From NCBI RefSeq assembly GCF_900604335.1, contig NZ_UWOD01000002.1, positions 558,001 through 622,000 on the forward strand: 64,000 bases of DNA. Direction: 5' to 3'. This stretch comes from Intestinibacillus sp. Marseille-P6563 (lineage in GTDB: Bacteria > Bacillota > Clostridia > Oscillospirales > Butyricicoccaceae). Positions 1 to 9,328 of this stretch are shown one piece after another. Numbering within the stretch: the first letter of the stretch is position 1; each line of letters starts with the position of its first letter. Under the pieces are notes generated by a model. The model searched no databases and had not been told where the DNA came from. It was given only the letters and a program-made list of their open reading frames with translations. Position numbers and translations under genes: made by a program.

Positions 1-160
1 TGGAGCACACCAGCTCAGCAAAATCGTCCGCATGGTGGGCCGGGGTCTTCTTTTCCGGTTTCATTTCGTGCAGCACGACCGGGATGCCTCGCTCGGCCAG
101 CTGCCAGGCGGCTTCGCATCCGGCAAGGCCGGCGCCGATGACGGTTACTTTATTCTGCAT
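1..160 (-). CDS. trmFO: TrmFO, tRNA (uracil-54-C5) methyltransferase, N-terminal fragment
   Basis: Only the first 53 codons lie in the window; the gene continues past position 1. The start ATG is at 158-160 and the protein opens [19 protein letters not shown], with the GxGxxG dinucleotide-binding loop and the GCEAAW signature of the TrmFO/Gid family. TrmFO uses methylenetetrahydrofolate and FAD to make ribothymidine at U54 of tRNA in many Firmicutes. It overlaps the 3' end of topA by 11 bases, so the two are translationally coupled, matching the common dprA-topA-trmFO order. The related GidA/MnmG family shares the FAD fold; the GCEAAW opening and the topA neighbour favour TrmFO. Confidence 0.9.
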   Translation of the reverse strand, partial: MQNKVTVIGAGLAGCEAAWQLAERGIPVVLHEMKPEKKTPAHHADDFAELVCS

Positions 161-2558
161 CGGTCGCCTCCTCGCCCTCGGTCGCGGCAGCCTTGGCCGC
201 CTTGGTGGTCTTCTTGACCGTTGCCTTTTTGGCCGTGGTCTTGGTTGTCTTTTTGGTTGCAGTCTTCTTCGCCGTTGTTTTGGTCGTCTTTTGGGCCGTG
301 GTTTTCTTCGCCGCTGCCTTTTTCTTGGGCTTTTCTTCTTCCCCGGCTTCGGCGGCAGCCGCTTCCTCGGCGGCCTTCGCTGCCTTGGCGGCTTCGCGTT
401 CGGCCGCCTTAGCCGCGCGCGCTTCACGGCGCTGACGGTTCTTTTCGGCTTCCTCGGGCGGCAGGCCTTCCTTGACCAGTTCCTTGTAGCCGCAGCCCTC
501 GCGCAGACACACATCGGTGACCTCCTTGGAGTCACGGTCGGTGTGACGGAACAGCGACGAATCACAGGTCGGACACTTGGTTTTCAGCGGCTTATCCCAG
601 GTGATGAACGAACACTCGGGGTATTTGTCGCACGAATAATACACATAGCCGCGCGCTGACTTCTTCTTGACCACCTTCATGCCGCACACCGGGCAGGATG
701 CGCCGGTGTCCTCGGTGATGGCCTTGGTGTTGGTGCACTCCGGGAAGCCCGGGCAGGCCAGGAATTTGCCAAACCGGCCAATCTTGATGACCATTTTGCG
801 ACCGCACTTGTCGCAGACGATATCGGTTTCCTCGTCCTTGATCTTGACCCGCTGGCCTTCCATAGAGGTTTCGGCCTCGTCGAGCGCGGTTTCAAAATCG
901 CCGTAGAAGCCGCGCAACAGGTCGACATAGTTTTCCTTGCCGGCTTCGACTTCGTCCAGTTCGTTTTCCATGTTGGCGGTGAATTCATAATCGGCGACCG
1001 ATTTGAATTTATCGACCAGCAGACCGGTCACGCCCTCGCCCAGCGGGGTGGGACGCAGGCTGCGGCTTTCCTTGGTGACATAGTTGCGGCTCTCGATGGT
1101 CGAGATGGTCGGCGCATAGGTGGACGGACGGCCGATGCCGCGCTCCTCCATCGCACGCACAAGCGACGCTTCGGTATAGCGCGCCGGGGGCTGGGTAAAG
1201 TGCTGGCTGGGCTCAATGGAAAGCGCGGTCAGCGCGTCACCCTCGGCAAAGGGCGGCAGCGGCTTACCCGATTCGCCCTGCTTTTCGTCGTCGGTCGATT
1301 CCTCGTACACAGCCGTAAAGCCCGAGAATGCAACCGTATGGCCGGAAGCACGGAAGACATAGCCCTCGCTCAAAATATCGGCCGAAATGGTGTCAAGCAG
1401 CGCGTCCGCCATCTGGCAGGCCACAAAGCGCAGCCAGATCAGGCGATACAGCTTATACTGGTCCGGGCTCAGGCTGGAACGCACCTGATCGGGCTCCAGC
1501 GTCACGTCGGACGGGCGGATGGCTTCGTGCGCATCCTGTGCGCCGCCCTTGGTCTTAAAGACGCGCGGCTTGCCCGGATAATAGGCATCGCCGTAGCGGC
1601 TCTTGATAAACTGCGCGGCTGCTGCGGTCGCCTCGTCGGACAGACGCAGCGAGTCGGTACGCATATAGGTGATCAGACCGGTCAGGCCCAGGCCATCGAT
1701 TTCGATACCTTCATACAATTCCTGCGCCACGCTCATCGTGCGGCGGGGCGTCATATTCAGCTTGCGGCTGGCTTCCTGCTGCAAGGTGGACGTGGTAAAC
1801 GGTGCGGGCGCGGATTTCTTTTTCTTGCCCTTCTTGACCGTGCCCACGGTGAACGGCTTGCCGGTGACTGCATCCACGACCGCCTTCGCGCTCTGCTCGT
1901 CGGGAAGGTCGCGGTTCCCGGCCGCGTCGCTGTAATAGCGCGCGCCGAGTTTGCCGCCCTGGTTGGTCTGGAGCTGGACATCGATCTGCCAATACTCCTC
2001 GGGCTTGAAGGCGCGGATTTCGTTTTCGCGGTCCACGACCAGACGGGTCGCGACGCTCTGCACACGTCCGGCCGACAGGCCACGCTTGACCTTGCGCCAC
2101 AGGAAGGGCGAAAGCTTATAGCCGACGATACGGTCCAGGATGCGGCGCGCCTGCTGGGCATCCACCAAATCCAGGTCGATGTCGCGCGGATGTTCAATGC
2201 CGTAGCGCACAGCGTTTTTGGTGATTTCGTTGAAAGTAACGCGCTTATACTGCCCTTCCTTGAGCTTGAGCAGTTCTTTTAAGTGCCAGGAAATGGCTTC
2301 GCCCTCGCGGTCCGGGTCCGTTGCGAGATAGACGAAGTCGCTTTCCTTGGCGGCTTTGCGCAGTTCGCTGATGATTTTGTCCTTTCCCTCGATCGGAACA
2401 TACTCCGGGGCAAAATTGTTGTCAAAATCAATGCTCATTTTCTTTTTGGGCAGATCGCGCAGATGTCCCATGGACGCCTTGACCACATAATCGGACCCCA
2501 GATATTTGCCAATGGTCTTTGCCTTGGCCGGGGATTCCACGATTACCAGTTTTGACAT
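150..2558 (-). CDS. topA: DNA topoisomerase I (type IA)
   Basis: An 802-residue type IA topoisomerase that relaxes negative supercoils by transient 5'-phosphotyrosine cleavage of one strand. It opens with a Toprim domain ([12 protein letters not shown]; acidic DPDREGE at 81-87). The catalytic tyrosine is Y298 in [10 protein letters not shown]. Toward the C-terminus there are cysteine clusters of three topoisomerase zinc ribbons (for example [21 protein letters not shown]). The last ~100 residues are a low-complexity Ala/Glu then Lys/Thr-rich tail. The start ATG has GGAGG about 10 bases upstream. dprA lies 72 bases upstream and trmFO overlaps downstream. Confidence 0.97.
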   Translation of the reverse strand: MSKLVIVESPAKAKTIGKYLGSDYVVKASMGHLRDLPKKKMSIDFDNNFAPEYVPIEGKDKIISELRKAAKESDFVYLATDPDREGEAISWHLKELLKLKEGQYKRVTFNEITKNAVRYGIEHPRDIDLDLVDAQQARRILDRIVGYKLSPFLWRKVKRGLSAGRVQSVATRLVVDRENEIRAFKPEEYWQIDVQLQTNQGGKLGARYYSDAAGNRDLPDEQSAKAVVDAVTGKPFTVGTVKKGKKKKSAPAPFTTSTLQQEASRKLNMTPRRTMSVAQELYEGIEIDGLGLTGLITYMRTDSLRLSDEATAAAAQFIKSRYGDAYYPGKPRVFKTKGGAQDAHEAIRPSDVTLEPDQVRSSLSPDQYKLYRLIWLRFVACQMADALLDTISADILSEGYVFRASGHTVAFSGFTAVYEESTDDEKQGESGKPLPPFAEGDALTALSIEPSQHFTQPPARYTEASLVRAMEERGIGRPSTYAPTISTIESRNYVTKESRSLRPTPLGEGVTGLLVDKFKSVADYEFTANMENELDEVEAGKENYVDLLRGFYGDFETALDEAETSMEGQRVKIKDEETDIVCDKCGRKMVIKIGRFGKFLACPGFPECTNTKAITEDTGASCPVCGMKVVKKKSARGYVYYSCDKYPECSFITWDKPLKTKCPTCDSSLFRHTDRDSKEVTDVCLREGCGYKELVKEGLPPEEAEKNRQRREARAAKAAEREAAKAAKAAEEAAAAEAGEEEKPKKKAAAKKTTAQKTTKTTAKKTATKKTTKTTAKKATVKKTTKAAKAAATEGEEATDAE

Positions 2559-2630
2559 ATGTTCTGTTCCTCCAATTGGTTCTATACCAGCCTTTGGCTG
2601 CTCCGGAACGGGTTCCGGGTTGTGTTCCTG

Positions 2631-3818
2631 TTAAAATTTGCGCACAATGGCGCCGTTTTTCCGGCCCAGGATACCGTCCAGCTCGAGCATGGTCAGTTCG
2701 GTCATGACCCGGGCGGCGGGCAGGTCGGTCTTTTCCAAAATCTCTTCGGGCGTTTCTGCGCCGTCGAGCACAGCTTGCAAAATTTCGCGCTGGGTATCGT
2801 TCACCGAATCCGGGATTTTGGGCGGGCCTGCCGGTTTGGGCTCTGCGGGCGTTTCAGGCTGTTCGGTGTACTGCTGGATTTTATCCCACAGATCATGAGC
2901 CGGCAGAGGCGCCGGCGGGGTGGAGATCGCCGGGGCGCGCCGCGCTACATGGCCGAGTGCCTGGGCGATGTCGCCCGGCCGCATGACCAGCGCGGCTTCG
3001 CCGTCGCGGATGAGCTGATTGCAGCCCACCGAATTCGGCGCATGGATGGTGCCAGGAATGGCAAACACTTCGCGGCCCTGATCAAGTGCCAGATGGGCGG
3101 TGATGAGCGCGCCCGAACGCTTGGGCGCTTCCACGATCAAAACGCCGCGGGACAAACCGCTGATGATGCGGTTGCGGATGGGGAACCGGAAGCCGTCGTG
3201 CGGGGTGCCGGGCGGATTTTCGCTGATGACCGCCCCGGACAGCTGGATATCGCCCATCAAGAAATTGTTTTGCGGGGGATAACAGATATTCAGGCCACCG
3301 GCCAGCACGGCAATGGTCTTGCCGCCTGCTTCGAGTGCCCCGCGGGCCGCGGCGGCATCGGCGCCCAGCGCCATGCCGGATACGACCGTAAACCCAGCCC
3401 GGGCCAAGCCCTTGCCGAATTCGTTGGCCGCCAGCAGGCCATAGGGCGACGCTTTGCGGGTGCCTACCACGCCCACGCCGGGCACGCCCTCCAAATCGGG
3501 CAGCGTGCCTTTGACGTACAGCACGAGCGGCGGGTCGGGGATGCTGCGCAGAATATCCGGATAGGCCGAATCGGCCTGTGTGATGATCTGAATGTGTAAC
3601 TTTTCGCAGTCGAATGCAATGGCGCGGGCGCGCTCCAAACTTTTGTCGCTCAAAGCGTCGATTTGCTTGCGGGTCAGCCCCGGCAGGGCTTCCCATTCGG
3701 CGCGCGTCATCGCATAAAGGTGTTCGGGGGTGCCGAAACGGCTCAGCAGCTGGTTTTTTGCCAGGGCGGTCATGCCGTCCTTGGCGGCCAGCCAGAGCCA
3801 ATACGCGGCCCGGTTCAT
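2631..3818 (-). CDS. dprA: DNA-processing protein DprA
   Basis: A 395-residue DprA/Smf protein, which in transformable bacteria binds incoming single-stranded DNA and loads RecA. An N-terminal helix-hairpin-helix-like segment (about 1-70) precedes the Rossmann-like core with VGVVGTRKAS, SGMALGADAAA, AVLAGGL and SENPPGTP, all typical of the family. The C-terminal ~80 residues look like the winged-helix DprA domain (REILQAVLDGAETPEEILEKT). It shares an ATGA 4-base overlap with the upstream methyltransferase stop, so the two genes are coupled, and it precedes topA. No other competence genes are in the window, so a role in uptake is not shown here. Confidence 0.95.
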   Translation of the reverse strand: MNRAAYWLWLAAKDGMTALAKNQLLSRFGTPEHLYAMTRAEWEALPGLTRKQIDALSDKSLERARAIAFDCEKLHIQIITQADSAYPDILRSIPDPPLVLYVKGTLPDLEGVPGVGVVGTRKASPYGLLAANEFGKGLARAGFTVVSGMALGADAAAARGALEAGGKTIAVLAGGLNICYPPQNNFLMGDIQLSGAVISENPPGTPHDGFRFPIRNRIISGLSRGVLIVEAPKRSGALITAHLALDQGREVFAIPGTIHAPNSVGCNQLIRDGEAALVMRPGDIAQALGHVARRAPAISTPPAPLPAHDLWDKIQQYTEQPETPAEPKPAGPPKIPDSVNDTQREILQAVLDGAETPEEILEKTDLPAARVMTELTMLELDGILGRKNGAIVRKF

Positions 3819-4615
3819 CGCGGCGCCCCCTTGGTCATCTCCCAGATGAGGATGGCAGCCGCCACACCGGCGTTGAGCGATTCGGCCCGACCGGCCATGG
3901 GGATGATGACTTTGCGGTCGCTCTGTTCGAGCGCCTGCTGGGTCACGCCCCGGCCCTCATTGCCGACGATCACTGCCGCGGACGACAGCGGCACCTCGGT
4001 GACCGGGACGCTGTCGGTGTCCAGTGCCGCCGCATAAATAGGCAGTCCACGCGCCCGCAGAGCCGCCATGGCTTCGCCCAGCGGCATGCGGTATACCGGC
4101 TGCCGGAAGGCTGCGCCCATGGTCGCACGCACGACCTTCGGGGCCGTCCAGTCGGTGCAGCCTTCGCACAGGATGACCGCATCCAGTCCAAAGGCATCGG
4201 CAGTACGCAGGATGGTGCCCAGATTGCCGGGGTCCTGCACGCCATCCAGCAGGACCGCGCCCGAAAGCGTTTGCGGCAGGTCATCGGCCAGGCGGTGCGG
4301 CGGTTCGCAGGCAAAGAGCAGACCTTGCGGGGTCTCCACATCGGAGGCCTGCGCAAACAGCGACGCGCTGGTTTCAAAAATGCGGGCGCCCTGCGCCGCG
4401 GCGCGGTCGATGTCGGCACACACGTCGGCCGGAAACGCCTCCCCGGAGCGCAGCAGCACGGTGCGGATGCGCACCCCAGACCCCAGGGCTTCCCCGAGCA
4501 TCTTGCCGCCCTCGCACACCATTTCCCCGGCGCCCTGGCGGTATTTCTTTTCGCGCGCCAGACGCGCCAAATGGCGCAGCGTGGTATTCTGTTTGCTTTC
4601 AATGACCGTCGTCAT
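3815..4615 (-). CDS. SpoU-family (TrmH/RlmB-like) RNA 2'-O-methyltransferase
   Basis: A 266-residue SPOUT-class methyltransferase. The N-terminal ~100 residues resemble the substrate-binding domain of rRNA 2'-O-methyltransferases. The C-terminal SpoU domain carries the three family motifs: LDGVQDPGNLGTILRTADAFG, VIVGNEGRGV and IPMAGRAESLNAGVAAAI, which build the knotted SAM-binding site. It probably methylates a ribose in 23S rRNA or tRNA; the target cannot be read from sequence. It is the first gene of the dprA-topA-trmFO run and overlaps dprA by 4 bases. A second SpoU gene (rlmB-like, 19112-19924) lies elsewhere in the window, so these are paralogues. Confidence 0.9.
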   Translation of the reverse strand: MTTVIESKQNTTLRHLARLAREKKYRQGAGEMVCEGGKMLGEALGSGVRIRTVLLRSGEAFPADVCADIDRAAAQGARIFETSASLFAQASDVETPQGLLFACEPPHRLADDLPQTLSGAVLLDGVQDPGNLGTILRTADAFGLDAVILCEGCTDWTAPKVVRATMGAAFRQPVYRMPLGEAMAALRARGLPIYAAALDTDSVPVTEVPLSSAAVIVGNEGRGVTQQALEQSDRKVIIPMAGRAESLNAGVAAAILIWEMTKGAPR

Positions 4616-4650
4616 AGGCAGGTTCCCCTCATTTCGAATGTAATATGCGG

Positions 4651-4680
4651 AAAGCCTGAATGCGTGGGCATCCAGGCTTT
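4651..4680 (-). terminator. Hairpin downstream of lysS
   Basis: AAAGCCTG (4651-4658) pairs with CAGGCTTT (4673-4680), and after one mismatch a further ATGC/GCAT block pairs around a 4-base loop. It begins 4 bases after the lysS stop. The T-run is short (only the TTT of the stem), so termination may be partial. Confidence 0.55.
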
Positions 4681-4684
4681 ATTT

Positions 4685-6184
4685 TCAGTCGCCAAGCGGC
4701 TTCATCGTCGGGAACAGGAGGACGTCACGGATGGATGCCGAATCGGTCAGGAACATGACCAGACGGTCAATGCCCATGCCCATACCGCCTGTGGGCGGCA
4801 TGCCGTACTCCAGAGCGGTGATGAAATCATCGTCCATCATGTTCGCCTCGTCATCGCCCGCAGCCCGCAGCGCGACCTGACGCTCAAAGCGACCACGCTG
4901 ATCGATCGGGTCGTTGAGCTCGGAAAATGCGTTACACAATTCACGGCCATAGACAAAGCATTCGAACCGCTCAGTCAGACGCGGGTCGGACGGCTTACGC
5001 TTGGCCAGCGGCGATACTTCGACCGGATAGTCGGTGATGAAGGTCGGCTGCATCAGATTTTCCTCGACGAACTCCTCATAGCAGAAGGCAAGCAGGTCGC
5101 CCCAGCTTTCCTTGCCCTTTTCGGGGGTCAGGCCCTTGGCCTTGACGGCCTCAAGCGCCTCTTCGGGGCTCATGTTCATGAAGTCCAGACCCGCGTATTC
5201 CTTGACCGCGTCGGCCATGGTCATGCGCTTCCAGCCCTTGGAGAAGTCGAGTTCGGTGCCCTGATAGGTCACCTTGGTGGTGCCCAGCACCTTTTCACAC
5301 ACGTGAACCACCATATCTTCGGTGATGTCCATCATGCCGTGGTAATCGGTGTAGGCCTGATACAGTTCGATGGTGGTAAATTCCGGGTTGTGACGGGTGT
5401 CCATACCCTCGTTGCGGAAGATACGACCGATCTCATAGACCTGCTCCAAACCGCCGACGATCAGGCGCTTTAAGTGCAGCTCGGTCGCAATGCGCATGTA
5501 CATATCAATGTCGAGCGCATTGTGATGGGTGATGAACGGACGGGCTGCCGCGCCGCCCGGAATGGTGTTCAGGCAGGGGGTTTCCACTTCCATGAACCCG
5601 CGGGAGTCCATGAAGTTGCGGATCTCGCGCACGATCTTGGAGCGCTTTTCAAAGGTGTCGCGCACCTCGGGATTGACGATCAAATCCACATAGCGCTGCC
5701 GATAGCGCATGTCGGTATCCTTCAGGCCGTGCCACTTTTCGGGCAGCGGGATGAGGTTCTTGGACAGCAGGGTCATCTGGGAAACCATGACCGAAATCTC
5801 GCCCTTCTGGGTGCGGAATACGGTGCCCTCGATACCGACCAAATCGCCGATGTCCATTTTCTTAAATGCCTTATAGGGTTCGTCGCCCAGTTCGTCGCGC
5901 TTGACGTACATCTGAAGCCGGCCAAAGCGGTCAGCCAGATCGGCAAACGATGCCTTACCCATGATGCGCTTGCTCATCATGCGGCCGGCCAGACGGACGG
6001 TCTTACCTTCCATCTCGTCGAAGTGGTCTTTGATATCGGTCGTAAAGTTGGTGCGGTCAAAACGCACCTGCTCAAAGGGGTCGTTGCCTGCCGACTGAAG
6101 TTCCGCCAGCTTTTCACGGCGGATGCGCAGCAGTTCATTTAGTTCAGCCTGCGTCGGTTCCGCGGCCTTCTGCTCGTGTGCCAT
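4685..6184 (-). CDS. lysS: Lysyl-tRNA synthetase, class II
   Basis: Charges tRNA-Lys with lysine. The protein is about 499 residues, normal for bacterial class II LysRS. It has the N-terminal OB-fold anticodon-binding domain ([21 protein letters not shown]), motif 2 ([17 protein letters not shown]) and motif 3 ([10 protein letters not shown]) near the end. I chose ATG 6182-6184 (MAHEQKA) because AGAAAGG sits 9 bases upstream; a TTG three codons earlier is possible but badly placed for that site. The gene follows greA by 19 bases in the common Firmicutes greA-lysS operon. Confidence 0.97.
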   Translation of the reverse strand: MAHEQKAAEPTQAELNELLRIRREKLAELQSAGNDPFEQVRFDRTNFTTDIKDHFDEMEGKTVRLAGRMMSKRIMGKASFADLADRFGRLQMYVKRDELGDEPYKAFKKMDIGDLVGIEGTVFRTQKGEISVMVSQMTLLSKNLIPLPEKWHGLKDTDMRYRQRYVDLIVNPEVRDTFEKRSKIVREIRNFMDSRGFMEVETPCLNTIPGGAAARPFITHHNALDIDMYMRIATELHLKRLIVGGLEQVYEIGRIFRNEGMDTRHNPEFTTIELYQAYTDYHGMMDITEDMVVHVCEKVLGTTKVTYQGTELDFSKGWKRMTMADAVKEYAGLDFMNMSPEEALEAVKAKGLTPEKGKESWGDLLAFCYEEFVEENLMQPTFITDYPVEVSPLAKRKPSDPRLTERFECFVYGRELCNAFSELNDPIDQRGRFERQVALRAAGDDEANMMDDDFITALEYGMPPTGGMGMGIDRLVMFLTDSASIRDVLLFPTMKPLGD

Positions 6185-6203
6185 GCTGTTCAACCTTTCT
6201 GTA

Positions 6204-6677
6204 TTACTTCTTCATATCTACGATCTTATACTTCACCGTGCCGACCGGAGCATCAACCTCAACGATCTCGCCCACCTTGTGGCCCAGCACAGCCTTGCCG
6301 AACGGCGATTCATCCGAAATCTTGCCGTCCATCGGGTCGGCTTCCTGCGAGCCGACAAAGTGATATTCTTCCCGGTCGCCAAATTCCAGGTCCTCGACGA
6401 CAAAGTAGCAGCCCGGCGAAACTTCGTCTGCCGCGTAGGTGTCGCCGGTCACAACGACCGCATGCTTGATGATTTCTTCCAGTTCGGCGATGCGGGAGTA
6501 CAGTTTGCCCTGTTCGTTTTTGGCTTCGTCGTACTCGGCGTTTTCCGAAAGGTCGCCGAACGAACGCGCTTCTTTCAGCTGCTCGGCAACTTCGTCCGCG
6601 CGGGTCGTTTTGAGGTATTCGAGCTCTTCCTTGTAATTGTCCAGACTCTCCTGGGACAGTTTGATTTCCTTAGCCAT
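6204..6677 (-). CDS. greA: Transcription elongation factor GreA
   Basis: GreA enters the RNA polymerase secondary channel and stimulates cleavage of backtracked RNA. The 157-residue protein has the N-terminal antiparallel coiled coil ([19 protein letters not shown], containing the acidic tip DLSENAEYD) and the C-terminal FKBP-like domain ([14 protein letters not shown]). ATG 6675-6677 is chosen because GAGGGA lies 7 bases upstream; the upstream TTG is not supported. It is the promoter-proximal gene of greA-lysS. Confidence 0.97.
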   Translation of the reverse strand: MAKEIKLSQESLDNYKEELEYLKTTRADEVAEQLKEARSFGDLSENAEYDEAKNEQGKLYSRIAELEEIIKHAVVVTGDTYAADEVSPGCYFVVEDLEFGDREEYHFVGSQEADPMDGKISDESPFGKAVLGHKVGEIVEVDAPVGTVKYKIVDMKK

Positions 6678-6733
6678 CTGCAAATCCCTCTCTATAAAAA
6701 TGAATTTTTAACAATCTTACGATACATTACCTT

Positions 6734-6762
6734 ATTATATGGAGTCAAAAGCCCAATGTCAA
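6734..6762 (-). promoter_or_regulatory. Sigma-A promoter of greA-lysS
   Basis: A perfect -35 TTGACA (complement of 6757-6762), exactly 17 bases, and a perfect -10 TATAAT (complement of 6734-6739), about 57 bases upstream of the greA ATG. It is among the best consensus promoters in the window. Confidence 0.88.
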
Positions 6763-6809
6763 GCGGCGTTTCCCGAACTTTTACAATTTTGCTGTCAAAA
6801 TCGATGAAA

Positions 6810-8000
6810 TCAGTCGTCCAAAGCCGACAGAGATGCCTGGAGCTGCGGGTCATCCTCCTCGGCGGCAAAATACAGGTCAAAGCCCTCGGGCGCGTCGGTC
6901 GGAACGTCGGGTGTGATGCCGGTACCGATCAGGCTTTTGCCCTGCGGGGTGAAGTATTCCTGGTCGGACAGATGCAGCGCCGAACCGTCGCTGAGTACAT
7001 AATTTTGCTGGGAATAACCCTTGCCCATAGTCTGGCCACCCACGATGATTGCCTTGTCGTATTCCTGCAGAGCGGCTGCAAAGAACTCGGCTGCACTGAT
7101 CGAATCGGCGTTGACCAGAACCGCCATCGGCAGGTTGATTTCGTCTGCATCCGAGCGGTAAATGGTTTCATCGCCGCCCTTGGTACGCAGCGTCATAATG
7201 TCGCCCTCGGGCAGCAGGTAATCAAGCGCATCGCACACGCTCTCGACCGAGCCGCCCGGATTGTTGCGCACATCGAACACCAGCCGTTCGGCCCCCTGCT
7301 CGATCAGGGCATCGACTGCGTCGATCATCTGGGTTTCCGAACCCTTTCGGAAGTTGTAAATGCGCACCATACCGGTTTTGCCATCCTCCAGCATCCAGCC
7401 AGTCGCCATGACCTGTTCGGTCGTCTTTCGTTCCATTTCGACCGTTTCCGTCTCACCGGTCGCGGTGCGGTAGATGGTCACCTGCGCTTTGGTGCCCTCT
7501 TCCCCGGCAATGGCATTCACCACCTCCGTATAGCCGTCTTTGTCCACGGTTTTGCCTTCGGCGCCCAGGATGAGGTCGCCCTTTTGCAGGGCAAGCGTTT
7601 CGCCGTCCGAGCCCGGAAAGACCTCCACGATGCGCAGCTCATTTTTGTCTGCTACATAGGAGGTAAACAGCCCAATGCCAAAAGATTGCCCGGAAAAACT
7701 CAGCTTATACTCGTCATAGCTCTCCTTGGACATGTAGGTGCTCCACTGGTCGCCTATTCCGGCAACGTAGCCGGCAGCCGCCATATCGACGGCATCCTGC
7801 TCGTCGTATTCCCCGACATAATAGGCGTCGATCGTCCGGCGGATCTCGCCGATCTTGCCATAGATCTCCGCTTCAGCCTGATAGCCGGGCAATAAGGATT
7901 CCAGCCGGCGCTCCATTCCAATGTAGGAAATAGTGAACACCGTGACCGCGGTCAGCGCACACAAGGCCACCGCCTTGCTGGATGAAATGTTATGTGCCAT
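6810..8000 (-). CDS. S41-family carboxy-terminal processing protease with PDZ domain
   Basis: A 396-residue CtpA/CtpB-type serine protease anchored by one N-terminal membrane helix (about 10-28) and acting outside the membrane. A PDZ domain spans about 95-190. The catalytic dyad is likely S302 (NADSISAAEF) and K327 (GGQTMGKGYS), 25 residues apart as in characterised CtpB proteins. The start is ATG 7998-8000 with AAGGAGG 5 bases upstream; longer in-frame upstream extensions lack a binding site. It is the last gene of the ftsE-ftsX-M23 peptidase cluster, behind a terminator hairpin. In several bacteria Ctp proteases control cell-wall hydrolases; by context this one may process the neighbouring M23 protein (inference). 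Confidence 0.92.
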   Translation of the reverse strand: MAHNISSSKAVALCALTAVTVFTISYIGMERRLESLLPGYQAEAEIYGKIGEIRRTIDAYYVGEYDEQDAVDMAAAGYVAGIGDQWSTYMSKESYDEYKLSFSGQSFGIGLFTSYVADKNELRIVEVFPGSDGETLALQKGDLILGAEGKTVDKDGYTEVVNAIAGEEGTKAQVTIYRTATGETETVEMERKTTEQVMATGWMLEDGKTGMVRIYNFRKGSETQMIDAVDALIEQGAERLVFDVRNNPGGSVESVCDALDYLLPEGDIMTLRTKGGDETIYRSDADEINLPMAVLVNADSISAAEFFAAALQEYDKAIIVGGQTMGKGYSQQNYVLSDGSALHLSDQEYFTPQGKSLIGTGITPDVPTDAPEGFDLYFAAEEDDPQLQASLSALDD

Positions 8001-8012
8001 AGATCCTCCTTG

Positions 8013-8047
8013 AAGAAAAGAAAGGCGCGCCGCCAGGCACGCCTTTC
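8013..8047 (-). terminator. Terminator between the M23 peptidase and the S41 protease
   Basis: On the minus strand GAAAGGCG (complement of 8040-8047) pairs with CGCCTTTC (complement of 8020-8027), followed by TTTTCTT. It ends only 12 bases before the S41 start codon, so the protease would be expressed mainly by read-through. Confidence 0.65.
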
Positions 8048-8058
8048 CAAAATGCGAA

Positions 8059-9309
8059 TTAATAGTAGTTAAGCGGGTTGGTCGTAGAGCCGTTGACATA
8101 GACCTCAAAATGCAGGTGGTTACCTGTGGAAACACCGGTGGAACCAACCTTACCGATCTGCTGTCCTGCGGATACTGTTTCACCGGCCGAAACCAGACGC
8201 GTGCTCATATGGGCATAAGCGGTCATCAAGCCGCCACCGTGGCTGACAACGATGTAGTTACCATAAGACGAAGAATAGTAACTCTGCACAACGGTGCCCG
8301 ATGCTGCGGCCAGAACCGGGCTACCGCCCGGGGCCGAGATATCCAGGCCCTTATGGAACTTCCGAGTGCCATAGACCGGATGGACACGCCAGCCGTAGCT
8401 GCTGGTATTGGCAACGCCCGACGGCGCCGGCCATACCGACAGTTCCCCGTTGCCGGTGTAGGACACCGAAGAACCGCCGCTGCTGCCAGAGCTGCCCGAA
8501 GACTGATTCTTCTTCGCCTCTTCGGCAGCCTTACGGGCTGCTTCTGCCTCACGACGGGAAATCTCTTCGATCTCAGCGTTGATGGCATCCTGTTCTGCGG
8601 TCAGAGCCTCATATTCGCTCTTGCTCTTGTCGTAATTGCTTTCCAGTTCGTCGGACAGAGCCTGTACTTCTTCACGCTGGCTGTCCAGATCGTCGTACTT
8701 GCTTTCCAGAGATTCCTTGTACTCTTCCTGGTCCTGCTTATCTTCCTCGTATTCGGCCTTTGCAGTTTCCAGCTTGGTCTTGGCTTCCTTGTAGTCCTCG
8801 ACGATCTTTTTATCGTTGTCCATGATCTCGCTGACCGTTTCCATACGCGAGAGCATTTCGCCAAAGCTGCGCGAGCCAAAGAGTACGTCTAAGTATCCGA
8901 TTTCATTACCGTTCTCGTACATCACGCGCATACGTGTTTCGAACAGCTCGGTCTTTTCATCCAATTCCTTCTGAGCAACCTCGATTTCTTCTTCCTTGGT
9001 TGCGATCTCATCTTCCAGGCGTTCGATCACCTCTTCGGTGGCCGTAATATCTTCCTGGGTCAGATTGAGCTGGTCCTGCAGGGCTTGCAGCTTCTGCGTG
9101 GTGCTGCCCATTTGCCCTTCCAGGTCATCCAAAACCGCCTGAATTTCTTCTTTCTGCTTGTCAATCGAAGAAAGCTGTGTTTTCAAATCAGAAACCGATG
9201 CGGCCTGTGCCGTGCCGATGGCAGAAAACAGGCTTCCTGCCGCCAGTGTGACCACCAAAATGATCGCGATCACAGCCGCAATGGTACGAACTGCTTTTTT
9301 GCTTAGCAT
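8059..9309 (-). CDS. Murein hydrolase activator/peptidase: coiled coil plus M23 domain (PcsB/EnvC-like)
   Basis: A 416-residue exported protein. Residues 1-37 form a signal sequence. About 38-270 is a long Glu/Lys-rich coiled coil, followed by a Ser/Gly linker. The C-terminal ~110 residues are an M23 (LytM) domain with an intact zinc site: H319 and D323 in HKGLDI and H400 in HLHFEV, so it is probably an active endopeptidase. The start is ATG 9307-9309 with AAAGGAG upstream. It lies 19 bases after ftsX. This arrangement (FtsEX plus coiled-coil hydrolase) is the known division module in which FtsEX activates the hydrolase (PcsB, EnvC, CwlO/RipC systems). Confidence 0.92.
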   Translation of the reverse strand: MLSKKAVRTIAAVIAIILVVTLAAGSLFSAIGTAQAASVSDLKTQLSSIDKQKEEIQAVLDDLEGQMGSTTQKLQALQDQLNLTQEDITATEEVIERLEDEIATKEEEIEVAQKELDEKTELFETRMRVMYENGNEIGYLDVLFGSRSFGEMLSRMETVSEIMDNDKKIVEDYKEAKTKLETAKAEYEEDKQDQEEYKESLESKYDDLDSQREEVQALSDELESNYDKSKSEYEALTAEQDAINAEIEEISRREAEAARKAAEEAKKNQSSGSSGSSGGSSVSYTGNGELSVWPAPSGVANTSSYGWRVHPVYGTRKFHKGLDISAPGGSPVLAAASGTVVQSYYSSSYGNYIVVSHGGGLMTAYAHMSTRLVSAGETVSAGQQIGKVGSTGVSTGNHLHFEVYVNGSTTNPLNYY

Positions 9310-9328
9310 AAATTCTCCTTTCCCAATG

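Noticed and set aside
2559-2630. Terminator between dprA and topA
   Set aside because: CCGGAA/TTCCGG can form a short hairpin but no T-run follows, and the genes are a conserved operon.
3614-5473. A 619-codon plus-strand open frame opposite dprA, the methyltransferase and lysS
   Set aside because: It spans three well-supported minus-strand genes and translates to a composition typical of antisense frames in GC-rich DNA.
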